A stretch of 64,000 bases of DNA from Gonium pectorale (Eukaryota > Chlorophyta > Chlorophyceae > Chlamydomonadales > Volvocaceae), in the NCBI GenBank assembly GCA_001584585.1, contig LSYV01000020.1, positions 787,194 to 851,193 of the forward strand. The letters run 5' to 3'. The notes below the pieces were generated by a model, which was not told the DNA's origin, ran no database searches, and saw only the letters and a list, made by a program, of their open reading frames with translations. A program made the position numbers and the translations under genes. Shown here piece after piece: positions 35,174-47,505 of this stretch; position 1 is the stretch's first letter, and every line of letters begins with the position of its first letter.

Positions 35174-35178
35174 TGTAA
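35174..35178 (+). terminator. TGTAA polyadenylation signal, probably of the monooxygenase gene
   Basis: It is the only TGTAA I find between the monooxygenase stop and the point where strand composition flips, about 1.05 kb after the stop. Confidence 0.45.
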
Positions 35179-36331
35179 CGTAGTATGGCTTAGTCCGGCC
35201 CGGCTGTGTCAGATCTGACTAAGAAAACTCGCGAATTAGCTAGCACCGACCGGCGCGACAGCTTAAGAGCCCAGGCCTACCGGCTCGTACTGCCGTACTA
35301 CCGGACAGCACCGAACTGCATACACGCTTGCCCGCCGAACGCAGGAAACCTAGGTTTCCGCTACTACGCTACGCTACGTGCGGAAACCCTCGTGCTTCCT
35401 CAAATCAGCCACTACCCAGGTGTCACATCCCTCTTCCCTTCGTCAAGCCACCGTGTTTTTGTGGCAGGCAGGGGCAGCGCACGGGACAGAGGCCTGACCG
35501 TCGCTGTCTTGGCCGGCGGTCTGGCAGCTGGTTGGCAGTGCCATATGCTCAGTTGTCGTGTGCCGCTCTGGCGTTTAGAGACGGAGCGCAAGAGCGTGCC
35601 GCACATTCGGCCAGTGAGCATTCTTTGAAAGTGAGCAGGTAGACTGATCCGTGGGATGTGATGAGTGGGAGTCAATGCCGGTCCCTTGGGCCATCAGTTG
35701 CCTGAGCGCTAACACACTCGAGCCCTTCGCAGCTACGACATGTGTCAGCGGGGCTTACGGATTGCGCTCATTCGTTTGCATGCCGGAGCCAACCTGCGCT
35801 ATGCCCAGCTCGCGACCAACAGGCATATGTCTAGGGATGCCCGTCCGAATACGGCACAGTGCAGCTATTGCAGCCTACTGCAATGATCTCTACAACCCCC
35901 AACGAAGTCACTAGGTCAAAGGCGCTGAATTCACACTGCCCTGCATTAGCGCGCCTCGTAATGGCGAGACGCATGTACAGTGGCCCCCCCCCTGCGCGAC
36001 CCGTTTCCCTGCTTCATTACCCCCATGCGACACCCCCAAAACATGCCGCGGAAGCGCAGAAACGAGTAGCAGCGCAGTGCGCAGCTCCCATGCGGCCAGC
36101 GTACATCATTGCAACGACATCCTCCTATGCGCGCGCATTATAAACGTCCCAGTCACGGTCAATTAGCTTTGCAATGCAAGAATCAATCACGACTGCGTCA
36201 CGGCGCGTACTAGCGGTATTATGTAGAGCTTGGTCCTCATATGTACACGGCACAATCGAGTCCCAACACTAATCCTGAACCACTTGCATCACTAGGCACG
36301 CGGCGATCCAGTCGGCAGCCATTTACTAAGC

Positions 36332-39300
36332 TCACGCGCCGAATGCGTACAGCAACATAGCGGCGAGGGCGCTCCAGAGCAGTAGTACCAGCGACGGAGC
36401 AGCAGCGGAGGCTGCGCCGGGCGTGGCCGCGTTGAGGCTGGTCACGTTGAGCGTGGCGTTCGCGGGCACGAGCACGGCGTCGATGATGATGATGACTGCC
36501 GTGTTGTTGTTGATGGGTACCTCGTTGAGCGTCACGGTGGCAGCGCCGTTGGCCGACACGAGGCGCACATTGCTGCTGTTGCGGTTCACAGTCAGTGTGT
36601 TGGCGCCGCTGCGGGTGGAGCGGGGTGGGCACGTTGTGGGCAGGGTGCCAGAAAAAATAATGCCAGGATGAACGGATCATGCAGGTGCGGTTGGTTCGTG
36701 CATTACCGCACGGACCGGTGGAGCGACACTACAATGGGGAGGGCCAAGAGGACGCTGCGCTCACCTGAAGGTGGTAATCTTCTGGCCATCCGTCAGGCCG
36801 GCGACGGTGTACGTAATGTTGGTGACATGGAGGTCGAGAATCTTCTTCAGGTTCTCCTGCAGGGGTAGGAAAGGCGGCGCCCGCGTTGAGGACGACCGCT
36901 GAGCTGCGGCATACGTCAAACTGCATCGTGGCTGGCGGCCACATGCGAGGATCTTCTTGCTTACCAGGTTTGACGTGAACTGCGTCAGGTTGATGTTGTT
37001 GTTGGTGAGGGCGGCGGCAAAGGCGGCGTCCGAGGGCGCAAAGATGGTGCCCCTAAAGGAGCTGTTGGTGAGCGCGGACGAGTAGCTGCCCTGGACGTTG
37101 ACCGCCGACACCAGGGTGGTGATGCTGTTGGACGCTAGGGCATCAGAGGCGGTAGAAAACGCAGGTGGCACCAGTACCTGCGGCACGGGGCAAGACCGCT
37201 TGCAGTTGGAGGTTGGCTGCCAGTGGTGGCGCGCCGATGGGTACCGAGAGGGCGATGCGACACGCAAGCTGGGAGTGGAGGTCTGGAACGAATCTGGGAA
37301 TTCTTATCGCCATAGCTGAGCGGCCGGGGAGCGCAGTTCTGTTGCGGTGAAGCTGCATGGAACTTATCAAGGCGTTGCCCATTTTGGTGCTCTTTGGCCT
37401 ACCTTGTCAATTACGTGAATAACAGAGCGGAACGTGCCCCTGCGGGTAGTCGGGATAGGGTGGGCAGCAGTTCAGCAATCGACGCAAACCATCAACCCAT
37501 ACCTACGACCCAGGTACCTATCCGCTGATGCTTGTGCACAGCCCTGTCAGCAGTGCAGGGGCAGCAGCCGATGCGCGCAGGGGCTCTCGGCAACTCACTG
37601 GTTGGTGAAGCAGGCAGGGACGTCCGCGTACACGACGCTGGCGTTGCCGTTCGGGGTCACCACCACCACCGTGCTGCCTTCCTTGACCAGCGTCACACTC
37701 TGGCCCCTGTGAGGGGTAAGCAGGCGGTGAGGCGACGGCGTCCAGACGGCCCTTGACAAAGAGCGCCCCTTGTACCCATTGTGCTCTTGATCCTGGACTG
37801 ATCACTTCCATAGCAGCCCACGTGACAGGACCCACCCACAACCAGCGGGCTGGTTGGCTCATGTGGCCGATGTGCTCAAGAGGGATGCCATTGGAAGGAA
37901 AATCCTACGTGGGATCCCTGGATGCCCGGCAGAGTAAGACGTCCCCCAGAAAGGCCCCGCAGTGTGGTCCCTCCCGCACTGCACAACTTACGTGAGCGTC
38001 TTCACGGTCTTCGGTGTGCTGGTGATGTTTACGGCGTACAGCACGGCGCTGGGCAGGATGTGGTAGGTCAGCAGCTGCTGCGTGAGGCCGGGGACGGCTC
38101 CGAGCGCAGCAAGGCTGGTGTTCCTCCCAGCGTAGTACCCAGTCCACGCGCTGTAGGCACGGCGAGGGAGCAACAATAGACATTGTAGCCAAGACGCTAC
38201 GCGCTCGAGTGCGCTTTGTGCGCGAGACGTCCTTAGAGGACCTTCCGAAATGGGCTGTTGCTCTACTTCAGCTGATCAATCGAAGGGACACGCGGGCAGC
38301 GCGCAGCAGCTCTGCACCCCGACCGAGCAACCCACCCGCATGTCCACCAAGGCCCGCATAGCTGCGGGTGCGCTGCTTCGCACACGCTTTCCCTTCCCGC
38401 TGCGCAAACCTCACCTGTTGATGGGCGCGAGCACTGTGTAGGCGTTGGTCGGGTTGGCAAGCATTTGAAGGAACTTGGGCCCGGGGATAGCGGTCACAAC
38501 CCCCAGACTGCTCAGCACGGGGTTGCGCTGGAACGCCTGCAGGTCCGGAAAAGGGATACTTGAGGTCGGGACCCCATATCTGCATATTTACATCGCCATG
38601 AATAGCGGCTGTGAGCTCGCAAGCGGCCGTTGCCTGCAGGCTCACATGCGACACAGAACTCCGTGGCTTGGGGACCAGCAAAGCTATCAACGTTCCGTGC
38701 CTGGCCGGTGAGATGCGTACCCTGGCTTCGACAAGCGCACCGCAGCGGCAAGACCAACCCAACGGCACGGGAGAACCACGCCACTCTGCCGCTCGCCACT
38801 CGACCTGTCGCCCGCGCGCCGTCATCCCTCCCACTGCACCGCCCCCCCCTCATGGCGAGACGCGGCACTCACGTTGAGGATGGAAGGGTAGAAGGGCAGC
38901 AGCACCTGGTCGATCGCATGCACCACGTTGGGCCCCGCACCCAGGTCGGAGGTGGTGATGGAGGCGTCGGAGCCTATGCTGGCCACCGTTACCGACGTCC
39001 CGGTCTTGGTGAGGTTAAGCGCCCCGGTCGATGCGGCCCTGTGCGTGGAAACGGGAGCCGGTGCGGTGCGGTGCGGAAGCGGTCACACGGTGCTCAGCGC
39101 TTGCCCACGTGCGTTCAAGCTGGCCGTAAAGGGGGGTGACCGCGTGCGGCACTGGACGACGTCAGCAGCGACGATGCCAGTCCATGCTACCGTCACAGCA
39201 CAGGTGTCCCTCGCCCGCAGCAGCCCGCCGTCGCTCGCCCATTCAGCTCTGATCACAGTGTCAGCTGACCCGACGCACAAGTTCGGAGCCCCGCCGCACA

Positions 39301-40026
39301 GCCCGCAACGCCACCGCCTGCACTCACGAAAGGGTGGTCTTGTAAGTTGAGCCAGCAGCGAAGTCCGCAAGCCGCATGCCGGGCGTGAAGACGTGGTACA
39401 TGAGGATTGGCGCCATGAGCGCTGCGTTCTGCACCAGCGTGTTCTGGTCGAGGCCCATGGCCGGCAGCGCCGCAAAAAGCGCCTGCGGGAGAAGAACCGG
39501 CGGGCGGGTACAACTTCAGAGCACAGCTCCGCTGGCGGCCCTCCAGCGTTGCGTCGCCGGGAGTGGAGCTGCATCAGATTGGACCACTGTGGTTAGGAGT
39601 GGCCCGCTTGTGTGGCCTCCCGAACCCCACAGCGACCCCCCCCCCGCCCCCCGCCCGTGCCACCCACCGCGTCGGTGGGCGCAAGAACGGTCACGCCCCA
39701 TGTCTCATTCTTAAACCTGTCGATCAGTCCTGAGAGCTGGACGGCATTCTTGAACAGCTCTAGGTTCCCCAACGCGGTCTTGGCTGCGGTCGAGTTGATG
39801 ACGTCCCATGCACTTTGGCCAAGAGCCCCGGGCACCAAGAGCAGACATCCTGCACAGGGCGTGGGGTATGGAAGTCGGGTGTCGGGTTCATTCTTCTGTG
39901 AAGGCCGACTGCCATGCTGGTCCGCGGCGCTTGCAGCGTGAGGCTACCAACGACCAGATGCATCCGTGGCAGTCGAAAGCAAATACATAGATGCCTACCT
40001 GCAAGCAGCCCAAATACAGGTGTCAT
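36332..40026 (-). CDS. Fasciclin-like surface protein with three FAS1 domains, 512 aa
   Basis: Eleven minus-strand exons join in phase: 39999-40026, 39668-39849, 39328-39482, 38873-39038, 38415-38536, 37992-38150, 37599-37706, 37403-37439, 36965-37177, 36765-36856, 36332-36608. They total 513 codons with the stop. Exon 1 (28 nt) starts MTPVFGLLAG and continues CLLLVPGALGQS, a signal peptide with cleavage near ALG-QS. FAS1 domain 1 spans about 25-175 (VTVLAPTDA, YHVFTPG, VVHAIDQVLLP). Domain 2 spans about 178-325 (YTVLAPINSA, YHILPS, VIHVIDKVLVPP). Domain 3 spans about 326-475 (GTIFAPSDAAFAAAL, LHVTNITY, IIIIDAVLVP). NxT/S glycosylation sites are frequent. The C-terminus has a short Ala/Ser spacer, then SLVLLLWSALAAMLLYAFGA, fitting a GPI-anchor signal or a membrane tail. 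FAS1 proteins mediate adhesion and matrix contacts; a cell-surface role is inferred. Confidence 0.92.
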
Positions 40027-41074
40027 TCCACAAACCGTCGGTTCAAAGCTGCTATTGTCAGACAGTGAAGAGACTATGTCTTTTGTTCGTGCCCCGCTGT
40101 TTTTATTACTGAGGTTTACGGCGTCGCTTTATTTTCTACTGCGCCTGTCCGAGTACCGCGTGGATCCCGTGGAATGCGAGCCGTTTCGCTGCTGTTTCCC
40201 ATCTGTTTCCCGCTGCGATTCCAAAAGCATATCCTTTTTCAGCCTGCAGCAGCGTACTCAGCTGGCGTTAGTGCTTGCTCCTCCAGGTGGGAGCGGCACG
40301 GAACATGTCATCCCTGTGTGCCCATGGAAGATGACAGCGGCATGCGCATAGCGGTGTGGATGAGCAGTAAAGAGCGTCACCCCGATCAAGTCCCATACCC
40401 AGAAGCCGCGCCGTGCGGCACTCTTGCGTGACGTCACACGTCGTGTAATCCCCTTCCCCGGCGGCACGAGCGTCACATGCCTTGAATTGTACCTGCCCGC
40501 CCTACTGGAGACGCCGCGCCTTCGGGTGTGTATGACCGTGGAGGCGGGCTCCCTCGTTCTCTGCAGACTTCTCTTTTTTCCTACTCGGGAGTTGACCGCG
40601 AGGCTCGTCTCCAGGATGCATGAGAAATGCTAATCGAAGCAGCCATGAACCCATGATGCGAGGGCGGTTACGACTGCAGAGAAAGAGGGAGCCCGGGACG
40701 TCCACCTTGGTGGAACTTCCGATACGTTTCAATGGGCAACACCGTGTCATAAGGCCAACTGGGGAATGGCGATTGCGCTGTGGCACCGCGCGCGGGGTGA
40801 CGGGGTGAGTAGACCGGGTTCGTGACATGCGACGTACAGTGTCGTCGGTGTGGATAGAGCACGCAAGACCTGTTACATTGGGCTGCTCTAGTGGCCTGCC
40901 GCATCGCGTCCCTTTGCGTGCACCGACGTCTTCTGCAGTTCTGGCCTCATATGGGTCACAGGCTTTCGCCCGCCCCGATACGCGACGATTGCAGTTCATG
41001 AGTACATAGCAATAAAATCTGTTGCCCATTACGTTGGCCTCTCGCCCAGTCCAGCTTTGTGGGGCAACGCAAGC
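40027..41074. promoter_or_regulatory. Divergent promoter region of FAS1 (-) and CPBP-like (+) genes, with repeat copy
   Basis: These 1,048 bp separate two divergent ATGs and must carry both promoters. The middle (40455-40700) is occupied by a dispersed repeat, so unique promoter sequence is limited to the two flanks. No convincing TATA box was seen on either side. Confidence 0.45.
40455..40566 (+). repeat. Dispersed repeat, copy B, with short internal inverted repeat
   Basis: It is related to copy A at 34822-34930 in opposite orientation. In addition, 40546-40566 and 40674-40694 are 21-bp inverted repeats with one mismatch, enclosing about 107 bp. This looks like the remains of a small inverted-repeat element (MITE-like). 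Confidence 0.55.
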
Positions 41075-44000
41075 ATGTTGCGGCCACGACTCTGCTCGCT
41101 CTTGACCGCGGGCCGCAGGAATGCAGCGTGCAAGCAAACAATGATGGTAAGGCCGACCATGGTTGCCTGGCACCACGGCTGTCTTCGTCTCGGCGCCTCA
41201 ATCCGCACTGCGGTGCCAGACGCTGCCGCGCTGCCTTGCCACCTGCATCACGCAGGCTCGGTCCAGGTCCCGATTGCCTGCGCCTCCGTGTCAGGCTCTA
41301 TCTGGCCCTACCGTCCTCGCGCCCACGGCAGCACAGCGCCCGCAAGTCCTCCACAGCAACAACAGCCCGCCGCCGAAGCTCGGCCCCCACGGCCCGAAGC
41401 TCCCCCCCAGACTCCCGCCCCAACGCGGCAAGCCCTCGGGGGGCCCCGGCCCTGGCAAGGGGCCAAACTGGGGCCCTGGCGGAGGCGGCGTTGACCGCAA
41501 GCTCGCCAGCCTCGCGGCCTACACGGGCCTGGTCGGCTCGCTGGCCATCGCGATTGCGGGCCTGGAAGGAATCGACCTGTGGTCGCAGTTCCGGTGGGGC
41601 GAGCTGGACCACCTGCGGATGGCGGTGGTGGCCAGCGTGCCGCTGCAGCTGCTGAACGCGGCGCTGCTGCTGCCCACATTCAGCACAAACGAGCTGCCGG
41701 CGGGGCTCAAGGCGCTGGCGGTGCGGCGGGGGCCGGTCAAGGCTTTATCGGCAGGCTGGCGGCGCTGCTGCAATGTCTCAGGGGCTGAAACCACTCACTC
41801 ATGGGGCTGGCCTAGCCCGCGCGCCGGCGCTGGCATTGGCGATGGAGGAGTTGGGTTGGGCCCAGTCCGCGCCGGGGATGATGTATTCGTACTGTGTACG
41901 GCTCCAACGCGTGTGTGCCGCACGGAGCGACGTGGTTCGGCTGCTATATGGATATCATCCAGCGGAGCCGAGGGAGTTTGCACTGACGCACCCACTTTGC
42001 TTTTTCCCCCGTACAGACACAGGCTACAAAGAGAGCTGCCGGCGGGCAGTCACCCAATGCGGACGGCGCTGCGCCCCGCGACCCCGCTGTTAGATCCGCA
42101 GACGGCGCAAACCCCGCCGCCCCAGCTGCTGGCGACGCCGTGTCGTCCGCCGCGGCCTCGACGTCCGCGTCGGCGGCCGTCGGGCACAGCGGCCCTGAGG
42201 GGCCCTTGGCAGCAGGTGAAGCTGGGCGGCCGGCGGACACGGGGCCGGAGCAGGGCGCCGCGGGCCCCGCCTCGACATCGGCTCCGGCGGCGCCGCCTGC
42301 CGGGGCGCTACCGGCGGCCGCGTGGGGCAGCAGCAGGGATGGCGGCTGGCGGACTCCCTGGGGGACGGACCTCCGGGCGCTGCAGAGCGCACTCCACATG
42401 GCGCAGGTGCGTGGAGGAGCAGGGGCGGGCGGCGTCCAGGGCCCGGTGGGACCTACTTTGGCGAGGAGTGGGCAGGGCGGAGGCGGTTGCTGGCGCAGGT
42501 CAGCTTGGATACCGTCCATCGTCCGATGGTTCGGTTCGGAAGCGCTGGAAGGAATACGCCACGCTCTGTCGCCAGCATGCCGGCCTGCGAGCACTGCAAC
42601 CACCCTTACGCCGACCAGACCCGCGTGTTCCTGTTTCCGCTCCCGCAGGGCCACTACGTGAGCAATAACCCAACTGCGGACCTCTCCCCGGCCGCGGAGG
42701 CCGCCTTCGCGGTGGTGGACGTGGCGGCCGGCGAGCTTCTGTACCGCGGGGTGGCGCTCACCTTCCTGGGCCACTGGCTGGAGGTGGGGCAGGACGGGGG
42801 GTTGCAGCACGTGGCCCAGCTCGCGGATCTGTCGAGCTCGGAGTGGTTGACACGTCGGTAGCGGCACCAGAGCAACGGAAGGTGGCTTGTGAGGCCTGCT
42901 TGTGGGGCAGGGGGGAACGGAGAAGGGGGCGAGGGGTAGGGAGGCATTCGGCGGGGGCAGGGGGTGTTGGATTGGGCGGCTGCTCAAGCGGGGGCGCCTT
43001 GAGGGGTGCGGTGATGAAGGGGGAGGGTCCGCAGGGCTGGATGCAGTGAAGGTAGGAGGAGGCGCACGGGGCAGGAAGCCCAGCCCAGACTTAAGGTGGG
43101 GAGGGTTGCTACAAGAGGGGGTCACACGCGGGGCAGATGAACAGCTCGCGGCTTCAGCACCACGGGCTGCAAGACCAAACACACGTGCTGTCTCTCGCAC
43201 CTCCCCTCGCTCCCGTACTCGAAACGCCCTCAGCGTCCAGATGCCTTCGCCGCGCACGACAAGTGCCTCTGCCCATGCGCCCTGTCTTCCCCCCCTGGAC
43301 TGCGACGGATCGGGGTGATATGTGCCTCCGCCTCTCTAACGAGAACGCCTTACAATCCGCTGCCCTCAGGACCGCGTGTACGAGGGTGGCCTGGACGAGC
43401 TGCTGACCGAGCAGCTGCCTGCCGCCGCCGCGGCCCTGGGCGCCGTGGGCGGTGGCGTGGGCCCCGTGGCCTCCACGCTGGGCGTGTACGGGCTGTGCGA
43501 GTGCGCGGTGGCCGCAGCGGTGACGTCGTACGTGGTGTGCAACGTGCTGTGGAAGTCGGAGCGGGCGGTGCAGCGGCTGGAGCTGGTGATGGGCGCCGTC
43601 AGCAGCGCGGCGGAGAAGGCCAGCCGCACGGGTGAGGGAGGAAGGGGGCGGGGTGCGAGGGAGGGATCGGGATCGGGGAGGGGATGGGAGGGGTTGAGGG
43701 CGGGCGTGGGGTGCAGCAGGGTGGGCTTTTAGGGGATGTGGGAAGGGAGGGGCGTGGGGCTGGCGCTAGGCTGTGTTGGATTGCGGTTGGGGCGGGGTGC
43801 TACTTGGCGCGGGAGGCCAGTGCAACAGCGGGGTATTAATGGCGAGGATCGAGGTAGACGGGTAGAGGCCCAGGCGTCGGAACGCTGAGGTTGACATGCG
43901 TTGCCTGATTCTAATTTTAAAGAGACGAGGGTGCGGTGATTGGGACGCCGCTCTACTCAGCGCCTCCGAACCTCAAATTCTCTCCTCCCCCTTTCTCCTC

Positions 44001-45720
44001 GGTTCGCGACACGTAGCTGCCGCCAGACGAGGCGCCAGCGGCGATGCCGCCGCTAGCAGCGGTGAAGGCAGCGCCAGCAAGCAGGCTGACGCAGCCGCAG
44101 CCGCCGCGGGGCCCAAGCCCGGCAAGCTGCAGATGGCGTTTGGCCCGGGGACGCCGGCGGTGGACGTGCAGTCGGCGGGGCGGGTGATGCGCAGCTCGGC
44201 GGCCATCCAGGCCACCCGGGATGGGGCGCAGGTGCGGCAGCGGGGCGATGCAGGCAGGCTGGCAGAGAGAACCGCGTTGGAAAGGGGGGCTGTCCAGCTG
44301 CAGGAAGAGGGGCGACGGGCCGACGTGGCCCCGTCGAGTTGTGGAGCGTGGGCCTCCCAGCCATGCAATGGCATGCGAGGTGCACGCAGCCGATCCACGT
44401 CCCGGTCCCCGTACGGGTCGGGCTCCCTCAGCTTGGGCGGGGCTGGAATGCCCTGCCTGCGACGATGGGCGCCGTCCTCGCGCCCTCTGTGCTGATCCGC
44501 TTCTGCCCGGTAATCGGCTCTGCCCTATGCCATGTCCCCGCTCTCCGCTCGGCAATGCTTGCCCCGGCCCGGCCCGCCCTGCGCCGATCCGCCGGCGTGC
44601 AGTCGCTGCTGCTGAACGCGGTGTTCATCGCCACGGGCGGCAACCTGGCGGCCTCGTTCGCGGTGTCGCTGGCCAACCAGCTCATCATCAGCGCGCTGCA
44701 GCGCCGGGCCATGCAGCGCATGCGCAAGGTGTGGCGGGGGCGGGGGCGGGGGCGGCGGGATGGCCGGGGTGCGGTGGCGGGGGCGGTGGGATGGCCGGGC
44801 TGCGGTGGCGGCGGGATGGCCGGAGTGCGGTCACCACCCGAGGTGACCTGGCTGGTACCCACATGCGCAGTTTGCTGGCGTCAGGCATGCACCACTTGCA
44901 TTCCACTGCGGGGAGGGGGCCACTGGCGCGCAGCCCCGTATGCGCGCCACGCATCCGCACACCTCCGCGCAATCCCCCTGCTTGCCGCCGCTATGCTGCC
45001 TTGCTGTTATTGTTGTTGCTGTTGTCGCTGCAGAGGAACGCTGCGTTCGCCAAGGAGCTGCTGGCGTTGACAAAGGCGCAGCGGAAGACCAGCAAGGGCG
45101 CGGTGCAGGCGTCGCAGGTGAGGGCCGTAGAGATGGCATGGCGCTGCAGGCGCGGGTGCGGGTGCGGGCCTCGGCACCGGGTAGGCGTACTGCGCGATGT
45201 GATGTCTGTAGCAAGTGTGCGGAGACCTATACTGGGATATGTTGTACGCCACGTCCTTGAGGAGATCCTTCTTGGCTACCGTGATCGCAAGGGCACCCTT
45301 TCTGCCGGCCACGCGCAGGCCGCGGCGCCTCCAGCAGAGACCCCAGCAGGGGGCACAGCAGCCAGTAACGCCAGCGCCGCCGTGGGAAGCAGCGAGGCGC
45401 AGCCTGGTGCGGCGCTCCGTGGGGTCGACGGCGCAGAACCGTCGACGGCGTCCGCAACTCCCGCCACCGCCGCCAGCGCCGCTTCCGACCCGTCCCTTGG
45501 GGCGGCGGGGCTGGCCGCCCAGCTGGGGGCACCCGCGGAGGCCAAGCCGGCCACACCAGGTGCGGACGCGGGCAGTACGAGCGGGGCAGGCAGCTTAGGG
45601 GTCCGAGCTGGCGACGGCAGCAGCCTGGGGCGCGCCCTTGCTATGCTGGATCAGCTGGTGCCCGAGCCGCCCAAGCCCGAGCGGCCCGGCAAGGCGTCGC
45701 AGGCGCCGCGCCAGCCTTGA
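41075..45720 (+). CDS. Organelle-targeted membrane protein, possible degenerate CPBP (CAAX-protease-like) family, 733 aa
   Basis: Nine exons join: 41075-41146, 41220-41735, 42017-42406, 42649-42783, 43370-43631, 44017-44231, 44603-44728, 45034-45117, 45319-45720, 734 codons in all. The exon 2 acceptor could also be at 41254-41255 or 41293-41294, both in phase. The N-terminus MLRPRLCSLLTAGRRNAACK is transit-peptide-like. A Pro/Gly-rich stretch follows, then hydrophobic segments GLVGSLAIAIAGLEG (about 120-135) and VVASVPLQLLNAALLL. Around residue 353 is VVDVAAGELLYRGVALTFLG, which resembles the EExxxRG motif of CPBP/CAAX-type membrane proteases in plants but has Gly where the first Glu should be. 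More hydrophobic segments follow (GVYGLCECAVAAAVTSYVV; SLLLNAVFIATGGNLAASFA). The tail is Ala/Gly/Pro-rich and disordered. The family call rests on one motif and the hydrophobic context, so it is tentative; the gene itself is well supported. Confidence 0.6.
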
Positions 45721-47505
45721 GGGGCGGGGCGCGGGTTGCACTACAGGCGCTGGCGGCCGGTGGAGGCGATGTGAGCGGCGGGAGGTGTACTCGCAGGTGC
45801 ACGGCGCGGTAGCGTGGGTGGTAGGGGCTGTTTGCTAGGATTCCGGAGAGGAGCGAGGGGCCATACGCAGGATGGCGCAACGTGCGCTGCGCAGCGCGCT
45901 GGGGCGTATGTGTTTGTGGACATACGCCTCAGCGGCGGCTTGATGCTCTCGCGTGTTTTATACCGAGCGTGCGGCACCAAACGGGTGCGCACGATTGCAT
46001 GATCGCAAAGCTGGCCAGGCGTGTACGGGTGTCCCGACGGATGCCCAGATGGTCGTGCGCCATGGAGTAGGACAGAGGACCGCCTGTCGCTCCGTTCTGC
46101 ACGCACAATTGTGTTCGGCTGTGGCACAACGAATGCTTGCGACAAATGAGTGGTGCGCCACCGGTCCCGTTGTCGGGCCCTGACCTGTGCGGTGGCTGTC
46201 CGCGTTCCTTAGGGAGGCGAGGCATATGGGCGGCGGCTGTGGAATGGGGGGTTTTGGGGTCGCACAGTTTCTGGGTTAACGGTTAAGGACCCCCGGCTTG
46301 TCAAGCAGCGCTGCTGCGCGGCTGGTGGGGTAAAGCCGGATGTGGCGCACCGCTTCACAGCTGTTCAACGGTTTGTCAGGCTGAAAGAGGAGAGAGGGGG
46401 AGAGAGAGTGAAGGGGAGGGTGAAGAAGAGCGCTTGGCAGGAGCGGTGAGTGCTGCGAGTGTCCGAGCCTGAGGCTGTACACTGTCACGAGTCAGGTGCC
46501 TTCGAGCCAGCTGCGGGCCTACGCGACGGGAGTTCTGTCGGAGGCTGCGAGCGAGCAGCCCAGCTGAGGCGGCAGGGGCATACTCGGCTTGGGTCAAGGT
46601 ACCCTCCTTGCTCGCGTGCCTGCAGGCGCCGGCAGGGGCGCATCGGTATGAACTCATGAACTCAAGAAGTGTGTTTGGCCGTCCGTGAAGTCCGAGGCAG
46701 CCTTGCCGCGCAGCCTGCGCCCTGTCTGGCCCGCGAGCGCACATCGCTTCGGGGCCGCGGCCGTGCGCGCGCTGCAGGAAGCCAAGCAAGTACTGCGTTA
46801 CGGAAACGTTCGTTGCCGCACCGACAGCGGTGAACAGCGAGCGAGTATTTCAACGCCCAAGAGGCGCAGAGTGTGAAATACTCCGCCTGGACCCGTCGGG
46901 AGGCGGGGCTTGCCGACATGCTGCCCCAGCATCGTTCGCGGAAGTGGGCGAGGGAAGGCAGGTCGTTCGCCCGCAGGCGTGTGCACAGGTCGGGATGTGG
47001 GCCGTGGGCGGGACTGGAAGCCCATGGTCTGTCGGTTGTTGGAGCGAGCGAGCAAGCGACCCACGGGGCGGCATGGGTCGCCCTGCACTTTCACGGGCAC
47101 TGTCCTGGCCTTGGGCCTGTCGTGTGTAACGCCTGGCCTGTCACGAGCCGCGCGGACCCGTGAGAACCCGTGATCAGCAATCCACCAACGACCGGCCCCT
47201 GACCCGTGCCCACCCGCCCCGTGCCCCGTACCTGGTTCATGCAACCCTGGGTTTGCATCGTGCTGGCCACCGCTCTGTTTTCGCAACGGAAGGAGCCTGG
47301 GTGCTTCCTGTCGACGCTGCTGTTGCTTTCAGAGTGTTGACCCACAATGGCAACGCAGGCTCCTGGGGGAAGGGAGCCGTAGTGGATTCGCCGACGAACC
47401 CAGATAGTTACTTGGGGACACCAGCAAGCTGCTGTTAGCGGCATAGCTCGGGCTGCCTCACCGCGGCGATACCCGTCCACCAGGCAACCAGTTACCGTGG
47501 CGGTA
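45721..47505. other. 1.8-kb intergenic region, no gene assigned
   Basis: This contains the 3' flank of the preceding gene, with the first TGTAA at 47125-47129, and presumably the promoter and 5' UTR, or an unseen first exon, of the giant gene starting at 47506. A minus-strand ORF of 162 codons (46798-47286) has no recognisable content. A purine-rich AGAGAGGGGGAGAGAGAG run lies near 46386-46420. Confidence 0.45.

Larger units (their letters stand above)
34119..36331. other. Convergent 2.2-kb intergenic region between monooxygenase and FAS1 genes
   Basis: This holds the 3' flanks of two convergent genes. The plus strand is G/T-rich to about 35.19 kb, with a TGTAA at 35174-35178 that probably ends the monooxygenase transcript. 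It is C/A-rich from there to 36331, as expected for a minus-strand 3' UTR. A dispersed repeat copy lies at 34822-34930. No gene is supported. Confidence 0.5.

Noticed and set aside
46798..47286. 162-codon minus-strand ORF upstream of the giant gene
   Set aside because: Gly/His/Arg-rich without motif or splicing support; probably the 5' flank of the giant gene read backwards.
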